Source: an uncultured Alistipes sp. (GTDB taxonomy: Bacteria; Bacteroidota; Bacteroidia; Bacteroidales; Rikenellaceae). From it: a stretch of 15,519 nucleotides of DNA. The translations under genes were made by a program, and so were the position numbers. Positions 1 to 7,444 of the stretch are shown here, piece by piece. The notes beneath the pieces were generated by a model, which was not told where the DNA came from, did not search any database, and worked only from the letters and a program-made list of their open reading frames with translations. Location: the NCBI GenBank assembly GCA_910577475.1, contig CAJTLJ010000022.1, forward strand, positions 1-15,519, in the 5' to 3' direction. The stretch's first letter is position 1, and the number at the start of each line of letters is the position of its first letter.

Positions 1-264
1 CAGTTTATCCTCCTTGACCAACTTATAAATGTACTGACGGCTCACACCCATCAATCGGGCAGCCTGCGAAAAAGTGAAATATTCCTGCTTTTCCAGACTG
101 GAGCGCAGCTCCTGCATTTCCTGCATATGGCGCAATTCCATTTTGCGCTCTTTGATACGATGTTTGTAACCTCGCTTCGAGCATTGAGGGCTACAATAGC
201 AGGTCGTTGTTTTCTGTGCGATGAACGGTTTTCCGCACCATTGACAAATTCTTTTTACTTCCAT
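1..264 (-). CDS. Zinc-finger plus helix-turn-helix DNA-binding protein, excisionase-like (N-terminal part; cut by window edge)
   Basis: The frame opens at ATG 264-262 and stays open for 88 codons to the left edge, so only the N-terminus is seen. Residues 7-28 hold a treble-clef-like zinc motif, C7-x2-C10 ... C22/C24-x3-C28. A basic, helical linker with Q, E and R repeats follows (about 30-60). From residue 62 there is a helix-turn-helix of the MerR/excisionase type, with key stretch AARLMGVSRQYIYKLV. Proteins of this shape are common in Bacteroidota integrative elements, usually near tyrosine recombinase genes, where they act as small regulators or recombination directionality factors. That role is inferred here because no integrase lies in the window. 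The gene's moderate GC content differs from the GC-rich mnmE next to it, which fits acquired DNA. The repeats at 311-367 lie just upstream and could be its binding sites. Confidence 0.75.
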   Translation of the reverse strand, partial: MEVKRICQWCGKPFIAQKTTTCYCSPQCSKRGYKHRIKERKMELRHMQEMQELRSSLEKQEYFTFSQAARLMGVSRQYIYKLVKEDKL

Positions 265-310
265 ATTTTCGGTCTATTTTCTGCCATTTTCCATGAATTT
301 TAATTTCCCT

Positions 311-350
311 TTCTGTCTACACATGTAAACCATTGTCAACACACGTCAAC
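311..350. repeat. Four tandem 10-bp iterons ending in GTCAAC-like hexamers
   Basis: Read in blocks of ten from 311, each block ends in a related hexamer: GTCTAC (315-320), GTAAAC (325-330), GTCAAC (335-340) and GTCAAC (345-350). The first four bases of each block vary. The 10-bp period puts the hexamers on one face of the helix, as expected for cooperative binding by a small DNA-binding protein. Candidates are the HTH protein encoded just downstream on the minus strand or an integrase arm domain. Binding is inferred; the repeats are seen directly. Confidence 0.55.
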
Positions 351-356
351 TAATGC

Positions 357-367
357 GTCACTGTGAC
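357..367. promoter_or_regulatory. 11-bp palindrome GTCACTGTGAC, possible operator
   Basis: GTCAC (357-361) and GTGAC (363-367) are perfect inverted copies around a single T. The palindrome follows the iteron array directly, about 95 bases upstream of the HTH gene start. A second inverted repeat, ATTTCT (385-390) with AGAAAT (399-404), lies just beyond. A role as operator or recombination accessory site is a guess from position. Confidence 0.35.
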
Positions 368-465
368 ATTCAGGCTAACCGTGAATTTCTGTCGCGGTAG
401 AAATATGATAGAAAAATATGGATAAAAACCGTTACTTCCAAATACGGATTGGAAAGTGTTAAAAT

Positions 466-496
466 AATAAAGTCGCTGATATACAGCGACTTTATT
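466..496 (-). terminator. Intrinsic terminator of the parAB-mnmE operon
   Basis: A perfect 13-bp stem, AATAAAGTCGCTG (466-478) with its exact complement (484-496), encloses a 5-base loop. Read on the minus strand, the stem ends in TTTATT and runs into a T-rich tail. It lies 39 bases past the mnmE stop codon. The symmetric A- and T-rich flanks could also stop some transcription on the plus strand. Confidence 0.85.
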
Positions 497-534
497 CTAA
501 ATGGTTATGGTTGGTTACGGCTGTTTCCAAGCCG

Positions 535-1893
535 TCATTTGCCGATGCAGAACTTGGAGAAGATGTTGGCGAGGATGTCGTCGGAGGTGATTTGGCCGGT
601 GATGGTGCCCAGGTGGTGGAGGACCTGGCGGAGCTCTTCGCAGAGCAGGTCGGTGGGGAGACCTGCGTCGAGGGCTTGCAGGGCGCGCCGAAGGGCGTCG
701 CCGCTCAGGCGGAGCGCTTCAGCGTGGCGGCTGTTCGAGACGATGGCGTCGCCGGTGTAGAGACCGGTCGTGTCGACCGTCCGGCGGAGCCGACGGAGCA
801 GTTCGTCGATGCCGGTGCCGTTTTTCGCCGAGATGCCGATGGCGTCTTGCGGAATCCGGAATCCGGGTGCTGCGCTGTCGGTTTTGTTCACGACCGTGAG
901 GCGGTATTGTCCGGGCGACGAGGCGGCGGACAAGAGGTCCGGAGCCGTTTCGGGATCATTCGGCGAGGAGGCGTCCAGGAGGTGCAGCAGGACGCGGGCG
1001 CGGCCGATGGCCTGCTGGGTGCGTTCGATGCCCATCTGCTCGAGCCGGTCCTCGGTTTGGTGCAGACCCGCCGTATCGATGAAGCGGAAGAGCACGCCGT
1101 CGATGTTGACGCACTCCTCTATCGTGTCGCGGGTCGTGCCGGCGATTTCGGAGACCATGGCACGCTGGTCGCCGACCAGTCGGTTCATGAGGGTGCTTTT
1201 CCCGACGTTGGGCCGGCCGACGATGACTACCGCGACCCCCTCTTTGAGGGCGTTTCCGAGGGTGAAGCTTTCGTTCAGCCGGGCGATTTCCTGTTCGATC
1301 CGCTCCATCTGACTCCGCAGGGTCGGACGGTCGGCGAACTCGACATCCTCTTCCGAGAAGTCGAGCTCCAGCTCGAGCAGGGAGACCAGCCGCAGCAGCC
1401 CTTCGCGCAGGGAGCCGAGCTTTTCGGCATAGGCCCCGCGCATCTGGGACGAGGCCAGGGCGTGTGCGGCCCGGGATTCGGCGGCAATCGTGTCGGCGAC
1501 GGCTTCGGCCTGCGAGAGGTCCATGCGTCCGGCCAGAAAGGCGCGGGCGGTGAATTCGCCGGCAGTAGCCATGCGCGCCCCCTGCCGTATGCAGAGGTCG
1601 AGAATCCGCTGCAGGATGTAGCGGGAGCCGTGGCAGGAGAGTTCGACGGTGTCGTCGCCCGTGTAGGAGCGGGGAGCGCGGAACAGCGCGGCGACTACGT
1701 CGTCCACCGTCTCGGTGCCGTCGACGACGGTGCCGTAGTGGAGCGTGTGCCCGGGTGCCTCGTTCAACGGATGCCGGCCGCGGAAAATGCGGTCGCACAG
1801 CTCGATGGCGCCCTGCCCGCTGATGCGGACAACGCTCAGGGCCCCTCCGGCAGCCGTGGCGGGGGCGACGATGATATCGTGGGAGTCGATCAT
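535..1893 (-). CDS. mnmE: tRNA uridine-5-carboxymethylaminomethyl(34) synthesis GTPase MnmE
   Basis: MnmE works with MnmG to add the (carboxymethyl)aminomethyl group to U34 of tRNAs that read split codon boxes, using GTP and a folate-derived C1 unit in the cytoplasm. The 452-residue length is normal for the family. The N-terminal folate-binding domain spans about 1-120, then a helical domain, with the G domain inserted at about 218-375. All GTPase motifs are present: GRPNVGKS 226-233 (G1), TTRD 253-256 (G2), DTAG 273-276 (G3), NKTD 336-339 (G4) and SAK 355-357 (G5). The chain ends in the family's C-I-G-K, with the catalytic cysteine at 449. It is the last gene of the operon, 13 bases after the transglycosylase gene, and is followed by a strong terminator. 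Confidence 0.97.
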   Translation of the reverse strand: MIDSHDIIVAPATAAGGALSVVRISGQGAIELCDRIFRGRHPLNEAPGHTLHYGTVVDGTETVDDVVAALFRAPRSYTGDDTVELSCHGSRYILQRILDLCIRQGARMATAGEFTARAFLAGRMDLSQAEAVADTIAAESRAAHALASSQMRGAYAEKLGSLREGLLRLVSLLELELDFSEEDVEFADRPTLRSQMERIEQEIARLNESFTLGNALKEGVAVVIVGRPNVGKSTLMNRLVGDQRAMVSEIAGTTRDTIEECVNIDGVLFRFIDTAGLHQTEDRLEQMGIERTQQAIGRARVLLHLLDASSPNDPETAPDLLSAASSPGQYRLTVVNKTDSAAPGFRIPQDAIGISAKNGTGIDELLRRLRRTVDTTGLYTGDAIVSNSRHAEALRLSGDALRRALQALDAGLPTDLLCEELRQVLHHLGTITGQITSDDILANIFSKFCIGK

Positions 1894-1906
1894 CGGACGG
1901 AGGCTT

Positions 1907-3328
1907 TTAACGGCGGCGGCCGACGATCTTCAGGCGCTGTCCCTCCCGGATCCGGTGGGCGCTCTTGAGCTTGTTCCAGCGCATGATGTTCTGCTGCGTC
2001 ACGTGGTAGCGGCGGGCGATGCCGCCCAGCGTCTCCCCGCGTTTGACCGTGTGGTAGAAGGTCGAAGCGGCGCTTTCGGCAGCACGTTTCTTGTCGATGT
2101 TGGCCGGGTCGATATACTCCTTCAGGAACATGGAGTCCTTGCTGCGGATCAGCTCACTGGCGGATATGCACTCCGCTACGGCATACTGTGGTAGGGTCAG
2201 CACGTAGCTTTTCGTGGTGGCGGGGATGATGTCGATCCGGTATTGCGGATTGAGCAGGCGGAGGGTCTCGATGGATACCCCTTCGACCGACGAGGCCACC
2301 TGTCCCAGATGGAGCAGCCGGTCGACGTGCAGGGTGTCGGTCGCCAGCGGCAGCGGCGGTTCGGTGTAGCGGATGCCGTGCTGACCGTGGTAGGCGTAGG
2401 CGTAGGAGGCGGCGATGAAGGCCGGAACGTAGCCGCGGGTCTCGCGGGGCAGGTAGTCGTAGATCGACCAGAAGTCGCGTCCGCCCGAGCGGGCGATCGC
2501 CTTGTTGACGTTGCCGGGGCCGCAGTTGTAGGCGGCCAGCGCCAGGGGCCAGTCGTGATAGATGCCGTAGAGGTCTTTCAGATAGCGGCAGGCGGCCAGC
2601 GTCGCCTTGCGGGGGTCGAACCGCTCGTCTACCAGCGAATTGATCTCCAGACCGTACATCTTGCCCGTGGCGGGCATGAACTGCCACAGCCCGGCTGCTC
2701 CGGCCCGCGACACGGCGTTGGGCGAAAGGGCCGATTCGATGATGGGCAGGGCGCGCAGCTCGATGGGCAGGCCGGCCTTGATGAGCTCCTCCTCGATCAT
2801 CGGGAAGTAGTATTGCGACATGCCGAGTACGCGGCTCATCAGGGTGGATTCGGGTGACGTATAGCGGTTGATGACGGCCTTCACGATGTCGTTGAAGGGG
2901 AGTTGGACGGGCGATGCGAGGGCGCGCAGCCGGTCGACGTAAACCGAGTCGGGGGTGTTGTCCAGCGCTGCGAGGGCGGGGTCGACGGCGATGTACTCCT
3001 CGAAGAATCGTTCGTAGCTCTCCAGAGCGCGCCGCGTACTCCAGACGTGGAGCAGCGAGTCGTACTGCGCCGGAGTGAGGTTGTCGACCGCCTCGGGAAA
3101 GGGCGGGGTGGGGCGGGTGAGCGACAGCCGCTCGGGTTCCGCCTCCGGTGCGGGGGTCGGTTCGGCCTGCGGAGCCGGTGCGGGCGCCTGCGCAGGCTGT
3201 TCGGTGGTCGTCTTCCGCTTTTTGCGTCTCTTGACCAGCGCCAGGGCGTCGGACGAGGCGAAAACTTCGCCGGCGAGCAGGGCGAAGACGAAAAGGGCGG
3301 GCAGGAGTTTTTTCGTAGGGAGGTTCAT
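1907..3328 (-). CDS. MltD-like membrane-bound or periplasmic lytic transglycosylase with C-terminal LysM
   Basis: Lytic transglycosylases cleave the MurNAc-GlcNAc bond of peptidoglycan non-hydrolytically, leaving 1,6-anhydroMurNAc. The 473-residue protein starts with a signal sequence (about 1-25), then a basic patch (33-40, with many K and R) and a Pro/Ala/Glu-rich linker (about 43-78). The SLT domain runs from about 165 to 320, with the catalytic glutamate at E198 in the motif LPIIES, followed by GAAGLWQFMPAT and later AYNCGPGNV. One LysM peptidoglycan-binding module lies at 425-469 (YHTVKRGETL ... LKIV). I see no lipobox cysteine, unlike E. coli MltD, so it is probably secreted or signal-anchored. 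Its ATG shares one base with the stop codon of the upstream DUF5683 gene (TGATG), which suggests translational coupling. Confidence 0.92.
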   Translation of the reverse strand: MNLPTKKLLPALFVFALLAGEVFASSDALALVKRRKKRKTTTEQPAQAPAPAPQAEPTPAPEAEPERLSLTRPTPPFPEAVDNLTPAQYDSLLHVWSTRRALESYERFFEEYIAVDPALAALDNTPDSVYVDRLRALASPVQLPFNDIVKAVINRYTSPESTLMSRVLGMSQYYFPMIEEELIKAGLPIELRALPIIESALSPNAVSRAGAAGLWQFMPATGKMYGLEINSLVDERFDPRKATLAACRYLKDLYGIYHDWPLALAAYNCGPGNVNKAIARSGGRDFWSIYDYLPRETRGYVPAFIAASYAYAYHGQHGIRYTEPPLPLATDTLHVDRLLHLGQVASSVEGVSIETLRLLNPQYRIDIIPATTKSYVLTLPQYAVAECISASELIRSKDSMFLKEYIDPANIDKKRAAESAASTFYHTVKRGETLGGIARRYHVTQQNIMRWNKLKSAHRIREGQRLKIVGRRR

Positions 3329-4587
3329 CAGAAATTCACGTTGATGTTGAAGCCGTAGATCGGACGATTGCCGCCGGCCGTAGGTACATAGGTATAGTCG
3401 ATTTTCGGTTCGATTGACATGGAGAGGTCGTCCGAAATGTCGTAGTCCTTGAGGTGGGCGTCGACATGGGCGTCGACGATCTGCAAGAGGTAGATGCCGG
3501 CCGTGACGATGATGCAGAGGTCGCGGTTGCGGCGGTAGTTGTCGCGCAGGTTCTTGAGGAACGAGGCGGCGTAGCGGCCGCGGAACTCGTCGGTCGACCC
3601 TTCGGGGCGTGGGTAGAGTTCCGGATCGGAGTTGTAGTTCGCCAGCGCCTCGTCGTAGGCGGCACGCAGCGAGTAGGCCTTCTTGAAGCGCTGGTAGCCG
3701 CGGTTGTTCCAGTCGATGCAGTAGACCATGGCGGCGAAGCCTCCCACGACGAAGGGGACCTTCCAGTAGCTGCGGTTGTAGATCTGGCCGGCTCCCGGGC
3801 AGATGCAGGCCAGCGTGGTGGCCTTCTTGACGCGGGAGACGTCGTTGGTCCTGTAGTTCACGGCCGCGTCGCCGATGAAGTAGAGGTAGGAGGCTATCGA
3901 GGCGAAGAGATAGGCCTGCCGGCGGGTGTTGTGGCGGATCATCGAGGCCTGGAGTGCGTCGAGCTCGGGCGTGCGCTCGCGGCTCAGGGAAGTGATGGCC
4001 TCGTAGCGCTGCTTGAGGGGCTTGTACTTGTTGTTTTCGTAGACGAACATGCCGATTCCGGCCCCTACCGTGCCGTATAGAATCGGGAGTTTCCAGTACT
4101 GTTTGTTATAGACCTGACCGTAGCCGGGCAGCACGGTCGAGAGCCAGCAGACCTTCGAGAGCGACATCGAGTCGCTCATCAGCCACCCTTTGCGTCGCCG
4201 GACGACGGTGGAGTCCTCCTGCCCGGGCAGCGGCAGGGAGTCGAGCCGGGCCAGGGAGTCGAGGACGGTCCCGGCGATGAGCGTGTCGAGCGGGTCGGCC
4301 GTCAGCGAATCGGCGTTTCGCCGTGCGGCCAGCTCCTCCAGTTCGGTCCGGGCCTGCCGGATCAGGGAGTCGGGCGCCAGGGAATCGGCGGCGATGGCCT
4401 TCAGCGAGTCGAGAAGCTGTGCCGTGAGCAGCGAATCCGCCCCGCCGGACCGGGGGAGCGTGTCGGGGCGCTGCACGATGCCGCCCCTGACCAGCTGGCG
4501 CGGACTGCGGCGCTGTTGGGCCGATGCGGTCGTGAGCGTCAGCAGAGAGAGTGTCAGCAGCAGGCTAAGGCGCAGGAGTCGGTTCAT
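3328..4587 (-). CDS. DUF5683 domain membrane protein
   Basis: The function is unknown. The 419-residue protein has a signal peptide (1-23, ending ASA before QQ). A low-complexity segment follows at about 50-120 with eight or so Asp-Ser-Leu repeats, then the DUF5683 region. That region carries an internal duplication: PGYGQVYNKQYWKLP at 154-168 and PGAGQIYNRSYWKVP at 264-278, each followed by a hydrophobic segment that can span a membrane. A further hydrophobic helix lies at about 358-371. The same minus-strand frame is open further upstream, but only this ATG gives a signal peptide, and it sits 11 bases after the parB stop. In many Bacteroidales this family lies between parB and an MltD-like gene, as here, which points to an envelope role linked to growth or division. 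That last step is inference from gene order. Confidence 0.88.
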   Translation of the reverse strand: MNRLLRLSLLLTLSLLTLTTASAQQRRSPRQLVRGGIVQRPDTLPRSGGADSLLTAQLLDSLKAIAADSLAPDSLIRQARTELEELAARRNADSLTADPLDTLIAGTVLDSLARLDSLPLPGQEDSTVVRRRKGWLMSDSMSLSKVCWLSTVLPGYGQVYNKQYWKLPILYGTVGAGIGMFVYENNKYKPLKQRYEAITSLSRERTPELDALQASMIRHNTRRQAYLFASIASYLYFIGDAAVNYRTNDVSRVKKATTLACICPGAGQIYNRSYWKVPFVVGGFAAMVYCIDWNNRGYQRFKKAYSLRAAYDEALANYNSDPELYPRPEGSTDEFRGRYAASFLKNLRDNYRRNRDLCIIVTAGIYLLQIVDAHVDAHLKDYDISDDLSMSIEPKIDYTYVPTAGGNRPIYGFNINVNF

Positions 4588-4598
4588 GAATGCGCTTT

Positions 4599-5465
4599 TT
4601 ATCGTTTCTGGAAACGCTCGATGAAGCGTTCGATCTCCGTATCGTCGGCGAAGTCGATAGTGATGCGTCCTCCGCCCTTCTTCAGCCGCTTGATGCCGAT
4701 CTCCTGCGAGAAGACGCGCTCCAGCGCCTCGACCAGCCGCGAATAGCTTTCGGGGTACTCCTCCTCCTCGACCGGTGCGGGCTGTTCCGCCGATTCGGCC
4801 AGCTGGCGGGCCAGCTCTTCGGCCTGACGGACCGAGAGCCCTTTGCGGATGCAGCGCTTCAGCAGCCAGAGCTGCTTTTCGGGTACTGCGCCGGCGATGG
4901 CCTTGGCGTGTCCCATCGAGATCAGTCCCTCCTTCAGGGCCAGCTGCACCTCGTCGGGCAGCTTCAGCAGACGCATGTAGTTCGAAACGGTGGAGCGCTT
5001 CTTTCCCACCTTCTCGGAAAGGGCGTCCTGCGTGAGGTGGCACTCGTCGATCAGGCGCTGCATGCCCAGCGCGATCTCGATGGCGTTCAGGTCCTGGCGC
5101 TGGATGTTCTCGACCAGCGCCATGGCGTGCAGGTTCTCGTCGTCCACCTCGCGCACATAGGCGGGCAGGGTCTGCAGGCCGGCGAGCCGGGCGGCTCGCC
5201 AGCGGCGCTCGCCGCTGATGATGACGTATTTGCCCTCTGCATTGCGCCTGCGGACCGCGACGGGCTGGATGACGCCCAGCGTGCGGATCGAGTCGGCCAG
5301 CTCGTCGAGCGCCTCCTCGTCGAACCGCGTGCGGGGTTGGCTGGGGTTGGGGACGATCTCCGCGATGGCGATTTCGGCCATTTCGGACATCGGCTTGAGT
5401 ATGGCGGAGGGCTTGTCGCTGCCGAATATGGCATCCAGTCCGCGTCCTAATCCTTTCTGTTTCAT
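4599..5465 (-). CDS. parB: Chromosome-partitioning protein ParB (CTP-dependent DNA clamp)
   Basis: ParB binds parS sites, loads as a CTP-gated clamp, spreads along DNA and works with ParA to move origins apart. The 288 residues hold the standard parts. The N-terminus is KGLGRGLDAIF (4-14), the ParA-contacting tail. IVPNPSQPR (37-45) begins the CTPase fold, and GERRWRAARLAG (85-96) is the CTP-binding motif. ENIQRQDLN (119-127) follows. A helix-turn-helix for parS lies at about 144-168 (TQDALSEKVGKKRSTVSNYM), and a C-terminal dimerisation domain at about 220-288. The start overlaps the parA stop by four bases (ATGA), typical of coupled translation. I found no clear parS palindrome in the window. 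Confidence 0.97.
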   Translation of the reverse strand: MKQKGLGRGLDAIFGSDKPSAILKPMSEMAEIAIAEIVPNPSQPRTRFDEEALDELADSIRTLGVIQPVAVRRRNAEGKYVIISGERRWRAARLAGLQTLPAYVREVDDENLHAMALVENIQRQDLNAIEIALGMQRLIDECHLTQDALSEKVGKKRSTVSNYMRLLKLPDEVQLALKEGLISMGHAKAIAGAVPEKQLWLLKRCIRKGLSVRQAEELARQLAESAEQPAPVEEEEYPESYSRLVEALERVFSQEIGIKRLKKGGGRITIDFADDTEIERFIERFQKR

Positions 5466-6235
5466 TGTGCTTTCGCTTTACGGTTCCGCTTGAGGAACTC
5501 TTTTGCCAGGGTGAGGTAGTTGCTTGCACCCACGGCGCTCGCGTCGTAGAGCATGATGGGCTTTCCGTGCGAGGGCGCCTCTCCCAAACGGATATTTCGT
5601 TGAATTATTGTCTCGTAGGCCAGCTCCTTGAAGTGCTCGCGCACCTCGGTGGCTACCTGGTTGTTCAGTCGGTTGCGCATGTACATCGTCAGCAGGAACC
5701 CCTCGATCTCCAGTCCGGGGTTCAGTCCGCTCTTCACGATGCGGATGGTATTCAGCAGCTTGCTCAGACCCTCCAGCGCCAGGTATTCGCACTGCACGGG
5801 AATCAGCACCGAGTCGGCCGCCGTGAGGATGTTGACGGTGGTGTAGCCCAGCGACGGCGAGCAGTCGATGAAGATGTAGTCGAAACGGTCGCGCAGCTGG
5901 TCGATGATGCGCTTCATGATGCGGTGCGCATTCTCCATCTTCGGCAATTCGGTGTCGGCCGCCACCAGGTCGATGGAGGAGGGGAGCACCCACAGATTCT
6001 TCACGTCGGGGCTCTGGAGCAGCACCTCCTGCGGCTGCCGGGTCCCGGTCAGACATTCGTAGATGCCCTCCAGGTCGATGTCGAAACCCAGACCCGAGGT
6101 GGCGTTCGCCTGCGGATCGGCGTCCAGCAGCAGCACCTGTTTGCCCAGCAGGGCCAGCGAGGCTGCCAGATTGATGGCTGTGGTGGTTTTGCCGACGCCG
6201 CCCTTTTGATTTGCTAAAGCGATGACTTTTGCCAT
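5462..6235 (-). CDS. parA: Chromosome-partitioning ATPase ParA (Soj)
   Basis: ParA dimerises on ATP, binds DNA non-specifically and is stripped off by ParB, which creates the gradient that separates origins. The 257-residue protein has the deviant Walker A motif KGGVGKTT at 11-18, with the signature lysine K11. A' residues lie in LLLDADPQAN (35-44), and the Walker B motif is FIDCSP (122-127). The length fits chromosomal Soj-type ParA without an N-terminal HTH, so plasmid type Ia is unlikely. The start ATG at 6235-6233 lies about 23 bases downstream of the TATTTTTG promoter element. It is the first gene of the five-gene minus-strand operon. Confidence 0.97.
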   Translation of the reverse strand: MAKVIALANQKGGVGKTTTAINLAASLALLGKQVLLLDADPQANATSGLGFDIDLEGIYECLTGTRQPQEVLLQSPDVKNLWVLPSSIDLVAADTELPKMENAHRIMKRIIDQLRDRFDYIFIDCSPSLGYTTVNILTAADSVLIPVQCEYLALEGLSKLLNTIRIVKSGLNPGLEIEGFLLTMYMRNRLNNQVATEVREHFKELAYETIIQRNIRLGEAPSHGKPIMLYDASAVGASNYLTLAKEFLKRNRKAKAQ

Positions 6236-6257
6236 TTGGAATAAAAATAGATTCGGG

Positions 6258-6289
6258 CAAAAATACGAAATTTATACGGGCTGTGCAAA
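6258..6289 (-). promoter_or_regulatory. Bacteroidota-type promoter of the parAB operon
   Basis: On the minus strand TTTG (6289-6286) is followed after exactly 20 bases by TATTTTTG (6265-6258). This matches the Bacteroidota sigma-ABfr consensus (TTTG, 19-21 bases, TAnnTTTG) at every defined position. Transcription should start near 6250-6253, giving a leader of roughly 15-18 bases before parA. No Shine-Dalgarno sequence is visible, which is normal for the phylum. Confidence 0.8.
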
Positions 6290-6437
6290 AATCGCCCCAC
6301 TTTTCCGTCCGAAGTTTTGTCGGGCGGCCTCCGGGCGGTCTGTGGGCCCGGTTCACGGCCGGACCTGCGTTCGGTCGGAAGGGCGGGGCTTTCGGGCGCT
6401 TTTGACCGTCGGCGCACCGTCCTTCGCGAAAAATTCC

Positions 6438-6445
6438 TATCTTTG
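6438..6445 (+). promoter_or_regulatory. -7 promoter element TATCTTTG for the CPBP protease gene
   Basis: TATCTTTG matches TAnnTTTG and lies 27 bases before the chosen ATG at 6473. No TTTG is found 19-21 bases upstream; the nearest is at 6401-6404, which is too far. The -33 part is therefore weak or absent. The element supports the start at 6473 over the in-frame ATG at 6317, which would lie upstream of this promoter. Confidence 0.55.
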
Positions 6446-6472
6446 CGGTTCGAACGAAATCGAAGAAGTGGA

Positions 6473-7426
6473 ATGTCCGAATCCCTGAAAATAACGGGCG
6501 CCTCCCCGGCGCTTTCCGACCCGTTCGCCCGCAAGGGCTTCCCCGCGTGGGGCGACTGGCTCGTCCTGATGCTCATCCTGCTCTTCTCGGCGCTCGCCGG
6601 CGCAGCGGTCGCCCGGTGGTGCGGCTGCGCAATGCCCGAGACCGCGGAGGGCCGCACTCTCTACCCCGAGACGTGGGGGCGGACCGTTTTCGTGATGTAT
6701 TGCGCCCAGATGGGGCTCGCCCTCCTGCTTACGCTGCTCTACCGGCGGCTGCGCCGGGGGCCGCACGTCGTCGCCCGCTTTTCGGTGCGGGGGTGGAACC
6801 CCCTACTGCTGCTCTGGGGCGTCGTCGCGATGCTGGCCTGCGGGGTGGTGCTGGAGCCGCTGATGCAGCTGGTCGATTTCGATTTTCTCCCCATGCCCGA
6901 TCCCGGCCGGGGGGGCTGGGCGCTGATGACGTCGGTCGTCGCGGCCCCGCTCTTCGAGGAGCTGCTCTGCCGCGGCGTGGTGCTCGAATCGCTCCGCGTC
7001 CGCTCCGGCATCATGGCGGCCTGGATCGGTTCGTCGCTCTTCTTCGGTGCAATGCACCTTCACCCCGTGCAGTCGCTCAATGCTTTCGTGCTGGGGCTGC
7101 TGTTCGGATTCTTCTGCCTGCAAACCCGGTCGCTGTGGCCCTCTCTGCTGCTGCATGCCTTCAACAACGCGCTGGCCCTGCTGATGATCTGGGCCGAGTT
7201 CCCCGGTGCGAATTTCGACGGCCGGCCGATGGCCGAGCTGACCCTGCGCGAGTTGATCGGCAGCGGCCGTCTCTATGTCGCGATCTATGCCGCCGCTCTG
7301 CTCGTCGTCGCGGTTTCGGGCGTCGAAATGGTCCGCCGCATGCGGCGCCTGCGGGCCCAAGAGCGGAAAAATGCGGCCGAAGCGGCAATAAACCCCGCTC
7401 CCGATACGTTGAATTCCGGTAAATAG
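6473..7426 (+). CDS. CPBP-family (CAAX/Abi) intramembrane metalloprotease
   Basis: This family holds glutamate-dependent membrane proteases related to eukaryotic Rce1. Bacterial members act in peptide maturation, bacteriocin immunity or envelope stress, and the substrate here is unknown. The 317-residue protein has about seven or eight hydrophobic segments, for example 27-49, 72-90, 108-127, 200-219, 223-240 and 268-285. The three active-site motifs are intact: E162-E163-x3-R167 (FEELLCRG), FFGAMH with H195, and HAFNN with H228 and N232. I start it at 6473, 27 bases after a TAnnTTTG element. An in-frame ATG at 6317 would add 52 residues translated from the divergent promoter region and is unlikely. 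The gene is transcribed divergently from parA, and the next promoter overlaps its last bases. Confidence 0.9.
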   Translation: MSESLKITGASPALSDPFARKGFPAWGDWLVLMLILLFSALAGAAVARWCGCAMPETAEGRTLYPETWGRTVFVMYCAQMGLALLLTLLYRRLRRGPHVVARFSVRGWNPLLLLWGVVAMLACGVVLEPLMQLVDFDFLPMPDPGRGGWALMTSVVAAPLFEELLCRGVVLESLRVRSGIMAAWIGSSLFFGAMHLHPVQSLNAFVLGLLFGFFCLQTRSLWPSLLLHAFNNALALLMIWAEFPGANFDGRPMAELTLRELIGSGRLYVAIYAAALLVVAVSGVEMVRRMRRLRAQERKNAAEAAINPAPDTLNSGK

Positions 7427-7428
7427 TG

Positions 7429-7436
7429 TAACTTTG
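7429..7436 (+). promoter_or_regulatory. -7 promoter element TAACTTTG before the PPIase-OstA operon
   Basis: TAACTTTG matches TAnnTTTG and starts two bases after the CPBP stop codon. A partial -33 element, GTTG (7408-7411), lies 17 bases upstream, a shorter gap than usual. The expected transcription start (about 7441-7444) falls just before the ATG at 7445, so the message would have almost no leader. Confidence 0.55.
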
Positions 7437-7444
7437 CTCCCTAA

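Larger units (their letters stand above)
265..465. other. Non-coding region between the HTH gene and the mnmE terminator; candidate element end or control region
   Basis: I see no convincing gene here. The stretch is AT-rich compared with mnmE. It contains four phased 10-bp repeats (311-350), an 11-bp palindrome (357-367) and a 6-bp inverted repeat (385-404). It lies between an excisionase-like gene read leftward and the terminator of a core operon, so the junction between acquired and core DNA probably falls here. No attachment-site duplication could be found, because the other end of this element is outside the window. Confidence 0.5.

Noticed and set aside
511..1968. Long open frame on the plus strand opposite mnmE
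   Set aside because: MnmE on the other strand has every GTPase motif and the C-terminal CIGK. The antisense translation is Gly/Val/Asp-rich and has no recognisable domain.
4588..5529. Upstream extension of the DUF5683 frame through parB
   Set aside because: The extension is an out-of-frame reading of parB, rich in Arg and Pro. The signal peptide begins at 4587, just after the parB stop.
6317..6472. Longer N-terminus for the CPBP protease
   Set aside because: The extra 52 codons lie upstream of the TATCTTTG element and look like non-coding GC-rich sequence. The membrane protein begins naturally at 6473.
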